This document shows, piece by piece, positions 43,352 to 55,662 of a stretch of 64,000 nt of DNA. A model generated the notes under the pieces. It made no database searches, had not been told where the DNA came from, and worked only from the letters and a program-made list of their open reading frames with translations. The stretch is taken from assembly GCF_025602895.1 (NCBI RefSeq), contig NW_026516347.1, positions 1 to 64,000 on the forward strand, written 5' to 3'. Position 1 is the stretch's first letter. Every line of letters starts with the position of its first letter. Made by a program: the position numbers and the translations under genes. Source of the DNA: Polychytrium aggregatum. Lineage: Eukaryota > Chytridiomycota > Chytridiomycetes > Polychytriales.

Positions 43352-46300
43352 ATGCCCCGCACTGGTCTTGAGAAGGGTATCCAGGCCTGGACGCTGAGGC
43401 TGCGGGCCCGCATCGAGGCCCTCTCCCGTCCCCTCAACTCTCCCGCCAGCACAGTTGCCACCAGTCCCAGCACCATCGACTCGGGCTCGGCTGCTTCTGG
43501 CCTTACCTCGCTCCAAGTCCTGGCGACCTTGGTGGACCAGCTCGCTCTCTTCAACCTTGCCCGCCGCCCCGAAGCCAGTGCGTCGCCGCAGCTTGAAACA
43601 GTCCCCTCACAGGACGGAACCGAACCGACCGAGCTCGCCAACAGCAACCTGGTTCAGATCCTGACGGATATTTCGCGTCTCGTCTTGGTCGTCGACTTGC
43701 CTTCGGAGGTGGCCGATATCTGGGAGCTGGTTGCTCCATGGACTGGGCCCGATAAAGAGCCCCAGATTCGCAGGGCCGCTTTGGGCTTTATCCCAGCCTG
43801 CCTGAAAGGCCAGGGCAACCACATCGATACGCTGCGCTATGCCTTCTTCTCGGCCATCAGCGACTCGCAGGACGACGCAGCGCAACGTTCGCAATCGCAG
43901 TCGCAACCTCAGCCTCAAGTGATCCCGGACCTGGATATCAAGTTCGCCATTCTCATCGCCCTCACCAATGATGGCCGAGACATCCGCTACATCGAAAAGG
44001 GTGTGGTCGCCTTGATCAGCCTGTGGATTACGAGACTGCTGGCTCTCCGGCCGCTGGCTACGGTCGTCCGTCCATCAGCAACTTCGGTCGCCGTCGCCGC
44101 CGCCGCTGTCGCCGTTTTCACACCGCTTGACGAGCCCAGCCATGAGCACAACGCTGCCGAGACCAACGGTCCCGTTGGGATATCGCCGGCGGATCCCTCG
44201 ACGGCACATCTTCCGGGCCAGGAACTCGTCGCTCTCTTTGCGCTCTTTGCCAACCTCCTCCGATTCCACCCGGCGCATTTGCCAGCAGATCAGATCCAAC
44301 AGCTCCTCGAGATCGTCTATCGCATCAGCATCGAGCCTGTAGACGAACTCGCCGAGCACTGTCTCGCTGTGCTCGACATTATGCTGCGGTACGGCTCGCT
44401 ACGCCTCGACTCGCTCAATGTGTATGTCTTTGCCCTCTGCCGGTTTGTGACGGACCACAACCGCTCGGGCACCTGCTGGAAGATCATGAAGAATCTGCTC
44501 ATGTAGGTCAATCGCGCCGGCTCCTGTTCTTGACCTATAGTTTGAAGCATTGTCTCCTCCTCCTCCTCCTGCTCCTGCTCCTGCTCCTGCTCCTATTTTT
44601 CCTCCTTCGTGATCAGGGGCCATGCTTTGCGTACCGTCCCCACCATTCCTCGACTCACCACCCTGTGTGCGTCTCTTGGTCCTTCCATCTGGCCATGTCG
44701 TCGTCCTTGCTATAGGTCGCAGTTCACCCAACCCGCCATGAAGATCCTCTGCGGCATCATCCAGGGCAAGATCAGTCTGCCACACCACACTCGACCCAAT
44801 ATTCTGCGCGGCGCCGTGTTCTTCCTCAGCATCAGCAACTGGGGCCGCAGTCAGATCCATAACCTCTCCTATTCGCCCATGTATCTGATCCAGTGTCTCC
44901 GAGAGGCAGCCCGCAGCCGAGTCGACATTGCCGATGCCGAGATCCTGATTTCCCTGGTCCGTCTTACCCGCAAGGACTCGCACGTCTTCTCGATGCTGGA
45001 GTGGGATCTGATTATGCAGGTCTGGAGCGTCCTTGGTGAATACTGGACCGACAGAGAGCGGCCCGTGCAGCTGCTGCTCGGCGACCCGGGGCTGGTTCGA
45101 GAAGATCTCGTCCGGGCCCAGCTCCCCACCCTCGAGCTCATCCTGAAGCTCCACAATCAACTCACCATCACCTTGACGGACGTGTATCTCAACTACCGCG
45201 GCGCATCGTCCGTTGCCTTCTTTGACCGGCTGCTCGACTTGGCCCCGCATCTCTTCGATGGCCTTGCAGAGACCCTGATCCAAGTCAACTCCAATTGGTC
45301 GTGGTATCCATCCTTCCCACGGTGGATCGCGGCAATGTCGAGTCTGACGGCGGCATACATGCCGTTGCACGAACGCCCCGCCATCCGCACCAAGCTCTTC
45401 GAGATTATGGAGCAGAGTTGGTACAATGTCCCGCTTGCCGAACAAGATTTGTACTTTGAGCAGATTCTCCGGCCGTTCCTATCGACGCTGACAAGCGAGT
45501 CCGATTCCACCATATATCAGCGTGCCGTGGCCTTTACCGTGCTGCTCGCCAAGGAATGCAACGACGCCCAGTTCAACGTCATTGCTTCGACCCTGATCCA
45601 GTGCTCGCTCAACAGCTGCTCGACCCAGATATACAGCTGGGGCGGAGAGAACGACTTTGACGTGGCTAATCCCGAGCAGCTCGTGTCGGTGCCCGGCTTG
45701 CTTGCAGAAGACGCCTCGGCGAGGGCAGCCGCTGCCCTTGTGGGACTCTTTGGACAGTGCCTGCAGAGTATGAACGGCCCGAGATGTATCACGCTCTACT
45801 GCCATATCGGCAGGATTGCCGCCTTGCAATCGGCCCCCACGTCGGTCCGCCTGGTGTGCTGGACGTTTCTGACTCGCCTCCGTGCCGATGTCGAGTACTG
45901 GCTGATCTGCCCTGTTCAGCAAGATTCTGATGCCGGGACGCCCCAGGCCGAACAGGCCAAGGCCGAGGATGCCCTCGAAACCTTCATCGTCAGCCGACAT
46001 GTGGTCTGCAACACCACCACGTCGGCCCCTCGCCCGTCGCGGCCCAGCGCTCGCCCAAACGCATCCGAGGCTGTTCTGCTTCCGGTGGACAAGTACTGCA
46101 ACCTCATTGCCAAGCTACTGCGAGAAGAGAGGGACTGGCCGGTCCTGTGGCACATCCTGACCTACTTCTCGCCGCAGCTCCGCAACGTTTACTTTTTTCA
46201 AGGCGTCTCTCCGATCATTCAGTCGGTGCAGGACGTCATTCACGACCTGATCACCGGCGAGAAGGCCGGCGCTGCCGTTTCCAACCTTCCCAGCAACGTC

Positions 46301-48145
46301 CGCAAGACCGATATCTACCTATCCCTCTGCAAAATCTTGACGGTGCTGCTCTCGTACCAGCACCACGTCCCGGGTCCTAAGCAGGACGAGCTGATCTCGA
46401 CGTTCATCTCGGGGATGCAAAAGTGGCCGGCAATCTCCAAGTTCTGCGTGCACGCCTTGACCTTGGCTTTGATGGAGATCCCCGAGCGGATGGCCAAGCA
46501 CACCCAAGCCATCACGACCGTGCTCGCGCAAAAGACTACCTTTGCCATGGGCACACCCAGTCTTGAGTTCCTGTCGACGCTCGCACGTCTGCCCAACATC
46601 TGGAAGAACCTGACCCAGCTGGATTTCCGTGCCATCTTTGGCATCGCCATCCAGTACATCCAGATCGCGCAGGATCACCTCCAGGATACCGAGAAGCAGC
46701 TCGGGGAGTACATACTTCATCTCGCCTATCACGTTGTCTCGCGCTGGTTTGTCAACATCAAGCTGCCAGACAGGAAAAAGTACATCGAGTTCATCATCAG
46801 CCTGCTTCTGGTGTCGGCGGGCGACCGCAAGTTCGGCGAGAGCGCCGAGTTGGTGCTGGACATGATGATCCAGAACTCCTTTGTCGACTGCTGGCCCAAG
46901 CCTCCGCCCGAGGTGATCGAGGAATCGAATCTCAGAAAAAAGGTTGATCGGGGCTGGATCCAAGGCAACTGCATCATCACCGCCCGGATCCTGACCAAGC
47001 CGCGCTGGATGGAGATCAGCATTCGCCGCCCCTCGGCGATGGTGAGCATGTGGGTCCGCCTCGAGAACCGCTTCAAGACGTCGGACTCGGCATCAGTGTA
47101 TCTGCCTGCTCCGCTGTCGTCGCACTGGCTATCGGAGAAGGACATTTCGGCCATGGCTTCGGCCGAAGAAGGCACTGAGGCGTCGCCCGTGGGCGGCCAG
47201 TTACCAGACGGTGCGTCGCCCGCGCCACAGATGTCGGCTCTTCGGAAGGAGCAGATCCAGGCACTCGACCCGAGCTTCATCGTTTCCCAGCTGCTGTTCT
47301 TCCCTACATTGCAGCCAGCCGAGCGGCCCGTGCTCCTCCCGGACGACGACGCCACCACTCGGACCATCTCTGTCCTCGACAGGTGTCCTGTTGTGGATCT
47401 GCACAAGATTGGCGTGGTCTACTGCGGGCCCGGCCAAGACACCGAGCAGGCGATCCTCTTGAACAGCTACGGATCGCGTACGTATAGCATGTTCATCCAG
47501 TCGCTCGGCAGCACCATCACGCTGAAGGGCTGCCGCGATGTGTATACGGGCGGCCTCGACACAACAAGCGACGTCGATGGCAAGTACGCCATCATTTGGC
47601 AGGACGACTTTACGCAGATCGTCTATCACATCGCGACGCTCATGCCCAATCCGCCGGAGGACGCCAACGGAATCTTCAAGAAGAGGCACATCGGCAACGA
47701 CTTTGTGCTCGTCGTCTTCAACGAGTCTGGCCTGGACTACAAGTTCGACACCATCCCGGGCCAATTCAACTATGTCAACATTGTCGTTACGCCCGTCGGA
47801 GCCAAGAACTCGGCCACGGCCGCGGTGTCGATCCCGTCCGAGAGCTACGCCAACCGCCACTTCCAGGTTGCAGTCCAGATGAAAGACTCGATGGAAAAGT
47901 ACGAAGTGGGCTCGATGCTGGACGCCAAGGTGGTCTCGGGAGATGCCCTGGGCAGCTTTGTGCGCCAGATCGCCATGCACGTCAACCTGTTTGCCCAGAT
48001 CCACATGCAGTCCGAGCGCCGCACCGAGTACTGCAGCAACATGAGGGAACGGCTTCGTCAGATCAAGCGCTTCCGCGACCGCCTCCCCGCGTCGACTGTG
48101 TCGGCAGACCCAGAAAAGCTTCTGGACTTTTCGCGTTTCACATGA
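43352..48145 (+). CDS. TSC2: Tuberin, Rheb GTPase-activating protein
   Basis: Exons 43352-44502 and 44716-48145 give 1526 aa in phase (GTAGGT donor, TATAG acceptor, ATG codon split). The N-terminal half is helical repeats like the tuberin DUF3384/HEAT region, with CWKIMKNLLM at the splice as in animal tuberins. The C-terminal RapGAP domain (about 1265-1460) is well kept: DRCPVVDLHKIGVVYCGPGQ, GCRDVYTGGLD, DGKYAIIWQDD, HIATLMPNPPE, KKRHIGNDFVLVVFNESG (the Asn-bearing segment supplying the GAP catalytic residue), and GQFNYVNIVVTPVG. With TSC1 it turns off Rheb and hence TORC1. The 3.4-kb second exon is unusually long for this window. The start MPRTGLEKGIQ has no better upstream rival. Confidence 0.93.
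44554..44594 (+). repeat. (CTCCTC)/(CTCCTG) pyrimidine tract in intron
   Basis: It lies in the single tuberin intron. Trinucleotide and hexanucleotide units end about 120 bases before the acceptor. Confidence 0.85.
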
Positions 48146-48567
48146 GCGGCTGCCGTATCGATCTGGCCCACGGTGGTCGCCTGGTCCAGACCGGTTTTGG
48201 CCTGCGGCACCGCTGCTCCTGGCAGCCCACGAGCGGACACTACGGTCAATCTCTCGCCGCTGCTGCTCCAGAACGTCATCGGTTATAGCCCACCCCCACC
48301 CACAAAGAAGCAATATATCTGCTGTCCCTTGGCGGTGCATATCCTGGCCGAGGTTCTGAGTCGGCCATGTTTCTGGACAATCCGTGTGGCTTCCCGGCCC
48401 GCAAGCGGGATAGAACAACAAGGCACATAGTATTGCACACGCAAACAGGCCGCTCACCGCTGCATTGCTGGGGCGGGCCTCCAACCTTTGGGCATGTGGG
48501 GCAGCACGGGTGTAAGCATTCAAGTAAATACACATGCACACGCGACTTTGCCTGTGGTGCCGAGAGA
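48146..48567. other. Convergent 3' region
   Basis: This is the 3' flank of tuberin (+) and UBA2 (-). I see no gene in it. Confidence 0.5.
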
Positions 48568-51500
48568 CTAGTCGTCGATCGTGTAAAAGTCGTCGACGGA
48601 GATGATCTCGCTTTCGATCTTGGCCCTCTTTGCATCCTGCGAGTTGTCCGCAGCGCCGTTTTCCAGCGAATGCTTCTCGGCCGAGCCCGCCGCGGTGCGC
48701 TTGTGCTGCAGACGAAGTACGCGATCTCCTTCGATATGGAAATCCGTCGCCCCCAAGGCTCCGCTGCAGATTGAGGAGCGTCACGAAACATGCAAAGCCA
48801 GAGACGGGAAGGGTTGAGCACGAGAGGCTCGCCAGTGTGATCGGGTTGGCAACTGGCGGATTTCCAGATTGTCGGGTGCCCATCACCCCCACTCTCAGCA
48901 GATCCGCCCCATCAGCGAGGCCGGGCAGAGCACTGGAGGTCGTCCGCGGCCGAGTCATTTCAGGCGCAGGGATGCATGCGACAATGACTTACTCATGCGC
49001 CACCGCGATGCTGACAATGTAATTCATGTCAGGCTGGTCATCGGGCTCGGCCACCGCCGTCAGGAACTTGTGGTGGGTGATGTGAACAGCTTCCAGAGCC
49101 TTGTCCTCGTTGTCGGTAAAGTCGAGATCATAGATGAGTCTGGTTCCGGTCATTGACAATAGGTCTCGCGCGTTAGACAGGGCCAGCATTCGCTTGATAT
49201 GCAATGCAAATGCAAGTGCAAATGAGACAGAATGCTGCCGCTTTCTCACATAATACATGCTAACTTACGCGCCCGTGTCGCTGGTCAATGCCAGCTCACC
49301 AGAAAGACCGAGGCCAGACTTGTCGGCGCTATCGTCCGAGCCGCCGAGCAGAACGAGCTGCACCAGGTCCCGGAGAATCATCTTCTCGGTGTTCACGCGG
49401 AGAATGATGTGGTTGTGGGCGCAGACACCGCAGTCTGGATTCGGCTTGTCTGGCTTGTCGGCTGTGAGCACTCGAGGAAGCCGACCACCGTAGCATATCG
49501 TGGTCTGATATAATACACATGCGGATTCCGCCACAGTCTGTCAGAACGGCGTACTGGGGGATGGGAGGTATACAGGGCAAAGCGTCCAGATGAAGCGTCC
49601 AAGCCAAGGCGTCGGCACACTCACGTCGATGCACTTATTAAAGTCCTTGTTGATGATGTTGAATGCCTGGATGATCATGAGCCCTGCGGCGATTGCGTTT
49701 GTCGTCGCAACGGCTGCGATAATGTTTCCAGCCATTTCTGGTGTCGCGCAGAGGTTGTCAATTGAGCAGAATCGGAGTGTAAAAGCGCAAGAAAAACGAC
49801 ACGAGCTCGATCGAGGGGGGGAAGGAATTGCGCTGGTCGAATTGGACTGGTCGAATAGCACGGCAGTCTTCAGGCTACTCACGCTTGCACGAAAAGCGGC
49901 TTTGAATTGGAATGCTGAACACATGGCAGCGCAGGTTGCACGCTGCTGTCACAAAGTCCATCGCTTCTTCATCGTCCTTGTCAAAGCCCAGGGTGCTGTC
50001 GGGGCGATCGGCTCTGTCTTGCAACAATCGAGCGGACAGGCTGTGCAAGCTGGCGGGTCAGGTCATGCAGAAATGTAAGCATACAAGAACTAGGCGGGCC
50101 GCTCAGCCCCGAGGCACTCCAATGTCCGCCCATGTCGGGTCGCTAAGGCCGTCAAAGACACCCGAGCTTGCCAAGGGTGGTTCAAGGGCAAATGCGAGTG
50201 CACTTACCTGGTGAGAAAAACGGAGAAGTTCTCGCGCAGTGTCCAGACTTGGTGGTCTCTCGCCACGCCAACCTTGGGTAGGTGCGCCTGGAGATGTTGC
50301 GACGAGTCGCGCCGGCGGGTTTGTCTGGTGGTGCCGATGATGCTCTCGTAATCGAGGGGGGTGGGCTTGGTACGGGTCTTCCAGAGACTGTCCATGTCGA
50401 CAAGGCGCTGGATGTCGGTACCAAAGATCTAGAGACATCGAGATGAGGCCATAACATCCGTATGCGCGTGAGATTGATGGGCGCTCGCTCTCTGCTCCTG
50501 GTCCGTCCTGGATGGCCTTGACGGTATACTATACCTTTTGGAATAGCTTTTGTTCAAAGTCCTCGCTGCCCATGGTTTTCAGCAGGAGCTTGAGCTCGTG
50601 TGTCTCCTTGTTGAGCTTTTCAATCTCCTCCTCTGTCGATGATTTCGTGTGGTCAGTACAACTGCAAGCAACCGAGCTTTCTGTGCGCGACGGCGCATGC
50701 GCTTACTGTTATCGTCGCTGATCGTCGTATCCATGATATCGTCTTCGTCGATTCCAAAGACTTGGCTGCGATGTTGAAATCCATTCCAGAAACAGAGCCA
50801 GAAGGAGGAGGAGCAGGCCATTGGTGATCGTGAAGCCCGTCAGCTCTACATCCTTGCCAATCTTGGGGAAGGCAGCTCGAGTAGCACTGCACTGCCGTTT
50901 CTCGAGACGCTGCCAAAATCTGGATGGCTCTGGAGAGGGACTGCAGTACGCGCGGCCATACCTGAAGAGATACTTTGCCCAGACGACGCAATGCACAGGT
51001 GTGCTTGGGGTGCTGCGGATAGTGCAAAACGGAATCTGCTTTGGGGCCACATGGGGACGGCAGTCATAGCACTGGCTATGGCCCTGCAGCCAGAGACGCA
51101 CATTACAGCCGGAATCAGTCCGTGAGTCGACAGGATCGGGCCAGCAAGCGAGTCAAGCAGAGAGCCCGAGTGCCCGACCTTGATTTGCACAGACGTCTGT
51201 CCGCGGAATCCGGCTGTTCCAGATTCTATCAGAGATACGCCGGCAGAGACACACATCAGGTTGACTCGGCGTCTGGCCTCTGTTACATTATGGACGGCGT
51301 ATTGGGTTTGTCAGTCAGTAGTGCGGGTGTGTCCCTGGCACAAGACCGCATCTGCGCTCGATTGCTTGCGAGCGCATTCCCTCGTCCAAGCTCGAAAGAC
51401 CATTACCGATGTTGTCCAGGGCGTTGAGGACCAGGTCAAATCCCTTGAACCACATCACATCGAACTGAGGATCGAAGATGCTGGCGTGGTGGGAGGTGAT

Positions 51501-52228
51501 GTTGACATGGGGATTGAATCGCAGGGCTGCTTCACGGGCGGTCTGTTGGACGATATAAGGGCGGTCACCTCGTGGCCATTGCGCAGGGGACAAGACGGGC
51601 AACAGTTGCTGACTCTTGGCGGTATAGCTTTCTGGCGATCCTTTCGAACACGCCGAAGAATCGTTGCAGGCGCACACAAGCTGCGTCGATATGGCCCGAG
51701 CAAGCATCTATCCGTGCCCTGAGCGAGTATGCAACGGCGAGGCGTGATGGCGCAGACAAGGATGGGAGTGCGGGCGTACATGTGCCTTGGACTTTTGGAT
51801 ATGCTGCTTCTGGAAGAGGAACTGTCGGTTGAGGTTGGAGAGATCGATGGTGTCGAGGTCCACCTGCATCGGTTGAATATTCGGCCATGGCATCAGAATA
51901 GTGCGGCACCAAGCACGGACAAGCGAACAGGGGATGCATCGACCACAAGATCCCAGCCCATGTTCCTCGAACAAACCAACGCGGGCCGAAATACCCCCGC
52001 AGTAGCGATGGTAGAAATGGCGACAGCGGCAGCAGCACATACGATCTCGATGTTGTGGAAGCCGCTCATGACCAGGTTCTTGAGGAGCTCGCAGCCAATG
52101 CCGCCAGCGCCAATCATGAGCACGCGGCTCTTGCTGATCGTTTGCAGGAGCTCCGGCCCGACGGCGACGCCCATGTCGTGGTAGCGGCCGGCGGGCTCCG
52201 GCTGGGTTGCGCTGGTCTCTGGAGCCAT
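48568..52228 (-). CDS. UBA2: SUMO-activating enzyme subunit 2
   Basis: Thirteen minus-strand exons give 619 aa in phase: 52228-52043, 51863-51780, 51542-51407, 51279-51179, 51083-50962, 50765-50707, 50632-50535, 50428-50208, 50049-49883, 49737-49625, 49504-49300, 49164-48993 and 48763-48568. The ATP site is [33 protein letters not shown] and LNALDN. CYDCR and the later DCGVC are zinc Cys pairs. The active-site Cys189 is in [20 protein letters not shown], a near-perfect UBA2 match. [12 protein letters not shown] and [19 protein letters not shown] complete the adenylation fold. A ubiquitin-like domain and an acidic end ([12 protein letters not shown]) resembling a SUMO-interacting motif close it. 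With AOS1 it activates SUMO. The exon 11/12 junction (GTGAGC donor, CGCGAG acceptor) is the least certain. Confidence 0.93.
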
Positions 52229-52438
52229 GTCGACTTGCTGGCTGGGCAGGGTGATGGAGGAGAGATGCGTGGCGAAACTTGGTGCGAACAAGCCGCAGCC
52301 CAAAGGCGCTCCTGGCTCGAGCCAGGATCCAGTCTGGAGGCGGCCAGCCAAATCAGGATAAATGGCCAGCGATCGTCACCGACCGCCAGGATGCTTCTGC
52401 ACATACCCCGCCGTTCACCATCCATACCGACAACCGCC
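52229..52438. promoter_or_regulatory. Bidirectional promoter UBA2-ORC1
   Basis: The two start codons are 210 bases apart on opposite strands. The region is GC-rich with no TATA box. Confidence 0.6.
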
Positions 52439-55082
52439 ATGCCCAGAGGCGTCAAGGGCACGAAGGCCCAGCAGCCGACCGCCAAGCGGACGCCTCGCAG
52501 TGCGATCAAGCCCAAGCACACAGCCGGCGATCTCTCCAATGCCGGGGGCACTGGCGCAAAGCAACAACCGGCAGCGAGGCGGAAGCGGAAGGCCGAGGAG
52601 CCGCCCGAAAGCCTCGATAAGCCCGCACAGAAGCGGAAGAGAGCTGCGCCAAGCAGATCACAGAAGACTCGCGGGCCGTCGTCTCGGGGCAAGCGTGTGT
52701 CGGCAAAGGCGGGCAAAGACGACGATGCATTCTCCGAGACAGGCTCCACTGACGGCGACGATGGTGATGCCTACTCTGCCAGTAACGGCGATGAGGACGA
52801 TGGTAGTGCAGATGAGAGTCACAACGAAAGCCAGAACAGCGGCAGTGAAGAAGAAGACGACGACGACGAGCGCCGCCGAAAGCCCCGCAAAGGACCGCGA
52901 GGAAGATCGCTGCCCTCCAGGCGGGATTCCAAGAAGAGCGTCGCGCGCCCAGCTCCATCCCGAAAGAAGGCAGCTCGCAGGGGTGCCCAGGACGAAGCCA
53001 GAGAGATGCCGGCGACAAACCACAGGTGCATCTCATATCAATCAGTATCTGGCTGATCAGTTCCTGCAATGAGTTGCTGGATCGATTCATCGGCTCCAGA
53101 CCACCGGTATCCAGAGTGAACCAAGTCCAGTCGGCCGATGTGCTAATCACTTCTGCAATCCATCTGCGATCGGCCGATCAGCGTCGAGACCGACACATCC
53201 GTCGTTGGGAAAGCAAGACAACTACTTCACCCCTCGGCCGTGCCAAACTCGCTGCCGTGTCGCGAGTCCGAGTTCGCCCAGATCCAAGCATATGTCCAGG
53301 ATGCGCTGGAGTCGGCATCTGGGACCTGCATTTGTAAGTGCTCCACGGGCTCAAGCACTACATAATCTGCTGCAAGAGACTGAAGAGACCAATCGACTTT
53401 TCTGCTCCATAGATATATCAGGCGTGCCCGGGACAGGAAAAACGGCGGTAAGTATCTGCCAGACAGCATGAGAACGAGCGCCGGGTGCCACTCGGCACTT
53501 TAGTGCGACGAGGTTGCTGACACACCCACAGACCGTGAACAGCGTCATGAAGACACTCCAAGAGATGGCCAGGAATAAGGTACTCGCCCTCTCTCCTCTG
53601 TGTCGTTGAGCGCATGACGACAGTGCAGTTCGGCCGAGCAGATTCGCGAGCAGCCACAGAGTGCTCAGCTAATGCAACCGGATACTCCAATGGGCTCCCA
53701 CCCGTGATAGGAAACGCCGAATTTCAACTTTGTCGAGATCAACGGCATGAAGCTGACAGAGCCATCCCAGGCATACTGTGTGCTGTGGCAGTCGCTCACA
53801 GGGAAACATGTGAGCTCGACCCAGGCCGCGCGTTTGCTCGAGTCCTATTTCGAGAAAGGTGGCTCGAAAGATCCTCCGTGGTAGGGCCCATGCTACCAAC
53901 ATCGATAGCCTGCTTTTTGGGCTGCCTGTCTCGAATGCAAACCCGACAGCGCATGGGCTAATGGCAATCTCCCATGGCATCAATAGTGTCGTCTTGATGG
54001 ACGAACTGGATGTGATGGTCACCAAAAAGCAGACCGTCATGTACAACTTTTTCGACTGGCCGAATCGCCCAAGCTCGCGCTTGATTGTTGTCGCAATCGC
54101 CAACACAATGGACTTGCCGGAGCGCATGCTCGCCAACCGCATTTCGAGTCGCATGGGTGAGATCCGTGTGCCTGAGTACCACTGGCAGTCGACTGCCCAT
54201 GCCGTGCCTTGGTGCTGATGACTGTGCCCCGACCAACGCAGGCTTGACTCGGATCAACTTCCAACCCTACACGCACCAACAGCTTACCGAGATTGTGGAG
54301 TCTAAGCTGTCGGGAACCGAGCTTTTTACGAAAGATGCCATCACGTTCTGCGCACGTAAAGTCAGCGCGGTAACCGGCGATGCACGTCGAGCCATGGACA
54401 TCTGTCGGTAAGTGCGCGGCTTGTGAGAGGCGATGCTTGAAGTTCGTTGACGCTGCGTCAAGATATCGGTGGGCTTTGGCGCACAAGCAGAGCTTCGAGG
54501 CAGCAACTGGTCCGAGCACATAGGGGATATCCTTCGCCATCAACTTCCAGCATGGCGGTGGAGCCGGTCAGTTCGTCGCAATTCTGGCTACTGATGTCAT
54601 AACTGTATGCCTTGATTCTGCCTATGCTTCACAGGAAAGCCATAGATATATTCCAGAGCCATGTCGGGCAAGCAAAGACACCCGATGGCGGCGAGCTGTC
54701 CAAGATCAGCATCGACATCATCAACCAAGCCATCAAGGAGCTCTCAAGCTCGCCGACTATCCAAGCGATCCAGAACGCCTCTTTGCACCAGCGGATCTTT
54801 TTGGTGGCGCTGATTCGGGTATTTCGCAAGCACGGGCTTTCGCGAGCGCAGCTTGGAGATGTTTCTCGCGAGCATCTTCGGCTGTGTCAGCTGCTCTCCT
54901 ATTCAGCCCCCAAGTTCCACGAGCTCTTCCAGATCTGCAGTACTCTCTGTTGCAACGGCTGCCTCAACATCCAGAGCCACAAAGTTGAGATCAACCACGA
55001 GATCGAGCTCAATGTCTCGATCACAGATGTGGAGACGGCTCTCAAGAAAATCGACGATAAGGCACTTTCGTTCCTCGGCTGA
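52439..55082 (+). CDS. ORC1: Origin recognition complex subunit 1, lacking a BAH domain
   Basis: Exons 52439-53025, 53182-53333, 53413-53447, 53532-53579, 53711-53880, 53987-54156, 54242-54407 and 54635-55082 give 591 aa in phase. Residues 1-195 are a basic then acidic, disordered region rich in Lys, Arg, Ser, Asp and Glu. The AAA+ core follows: SAVPNSLPCRESEFAQI, Walker A GVPGTGKTATVNSV, Walker B VVLMDELDVM, sensor-1 AIANTMDLPERM, ANRISSRMGLTRINF, and sensor-2 GDARRAMDICRKA. A winged-helix domain ends it. It licenses replication origins. Yeast and animal ORC1 start with a BAH domain. None is visible, and exon 1 begins directly with the basic tail. The exon 2 acceptor (ATCAG at 53181) is chosen by phase. 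Confidence 0.92.
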
Positions 55083-55662
55083 TATCCCGCCATTCTGTAG
55101 CCACCTGTGATGGGAGGATGGAGAGCATGAATATACTTGTCGCATGACATACCTGCTACATGAACGTATTTGCCACACGAGCGTACCCGCCCGTTCGGAG
55201 CGAAACGACAGTGTGTCCCTGGGTGCCTCTCACGCCAATAATTGTTGTTGGTTTCAGGAACGTGGTTCACGCATTCGATCATGGTTTCTCGACACCAAGA
55301 GAATCGGGCTGAACGAGTCGCTCGCTATGGTCTGACATGGATCTGGTGGTGGAACCGATCAAAGTGCTGGGCGAATCTCAGCCTGCGTGGTCGCCACAAG
55401 CCCCTTCCCTTGCTTCCCCGAAGCATTTCAAAGGCAAACACAATACCGGTCTCCTTGGACACTCTGTTGGTCGAGGGCACAGTGAAGGAGCCGCAGCGGG
55501 GAGACTGTTGGTCGATGTGGCATGGCCCCAGCACTGCTTCTGCCGTGGGACATGGAGCCGGACTGGCCAGCACAAAGCCCCGCCCGCCTCCGCTCTTGAT
55601 CTCCCCTTGCTCTCTCCCCGCCGCTCAAGAAGCGCTCTGCTCACATCGCCCGAAAGACCGCC
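55083..55662. other. Intergenic region
   Basis: 580 bases between ORC1 and the next start codon. No coding resemblance is seen. Confidence 0.45.

Noticed and set aside
47201-48958. 585-codon minus-strand open frame
   Set aside because: It is the shadow of the tuberin RapGAP exon, which is strongly conserved on the plus strand.
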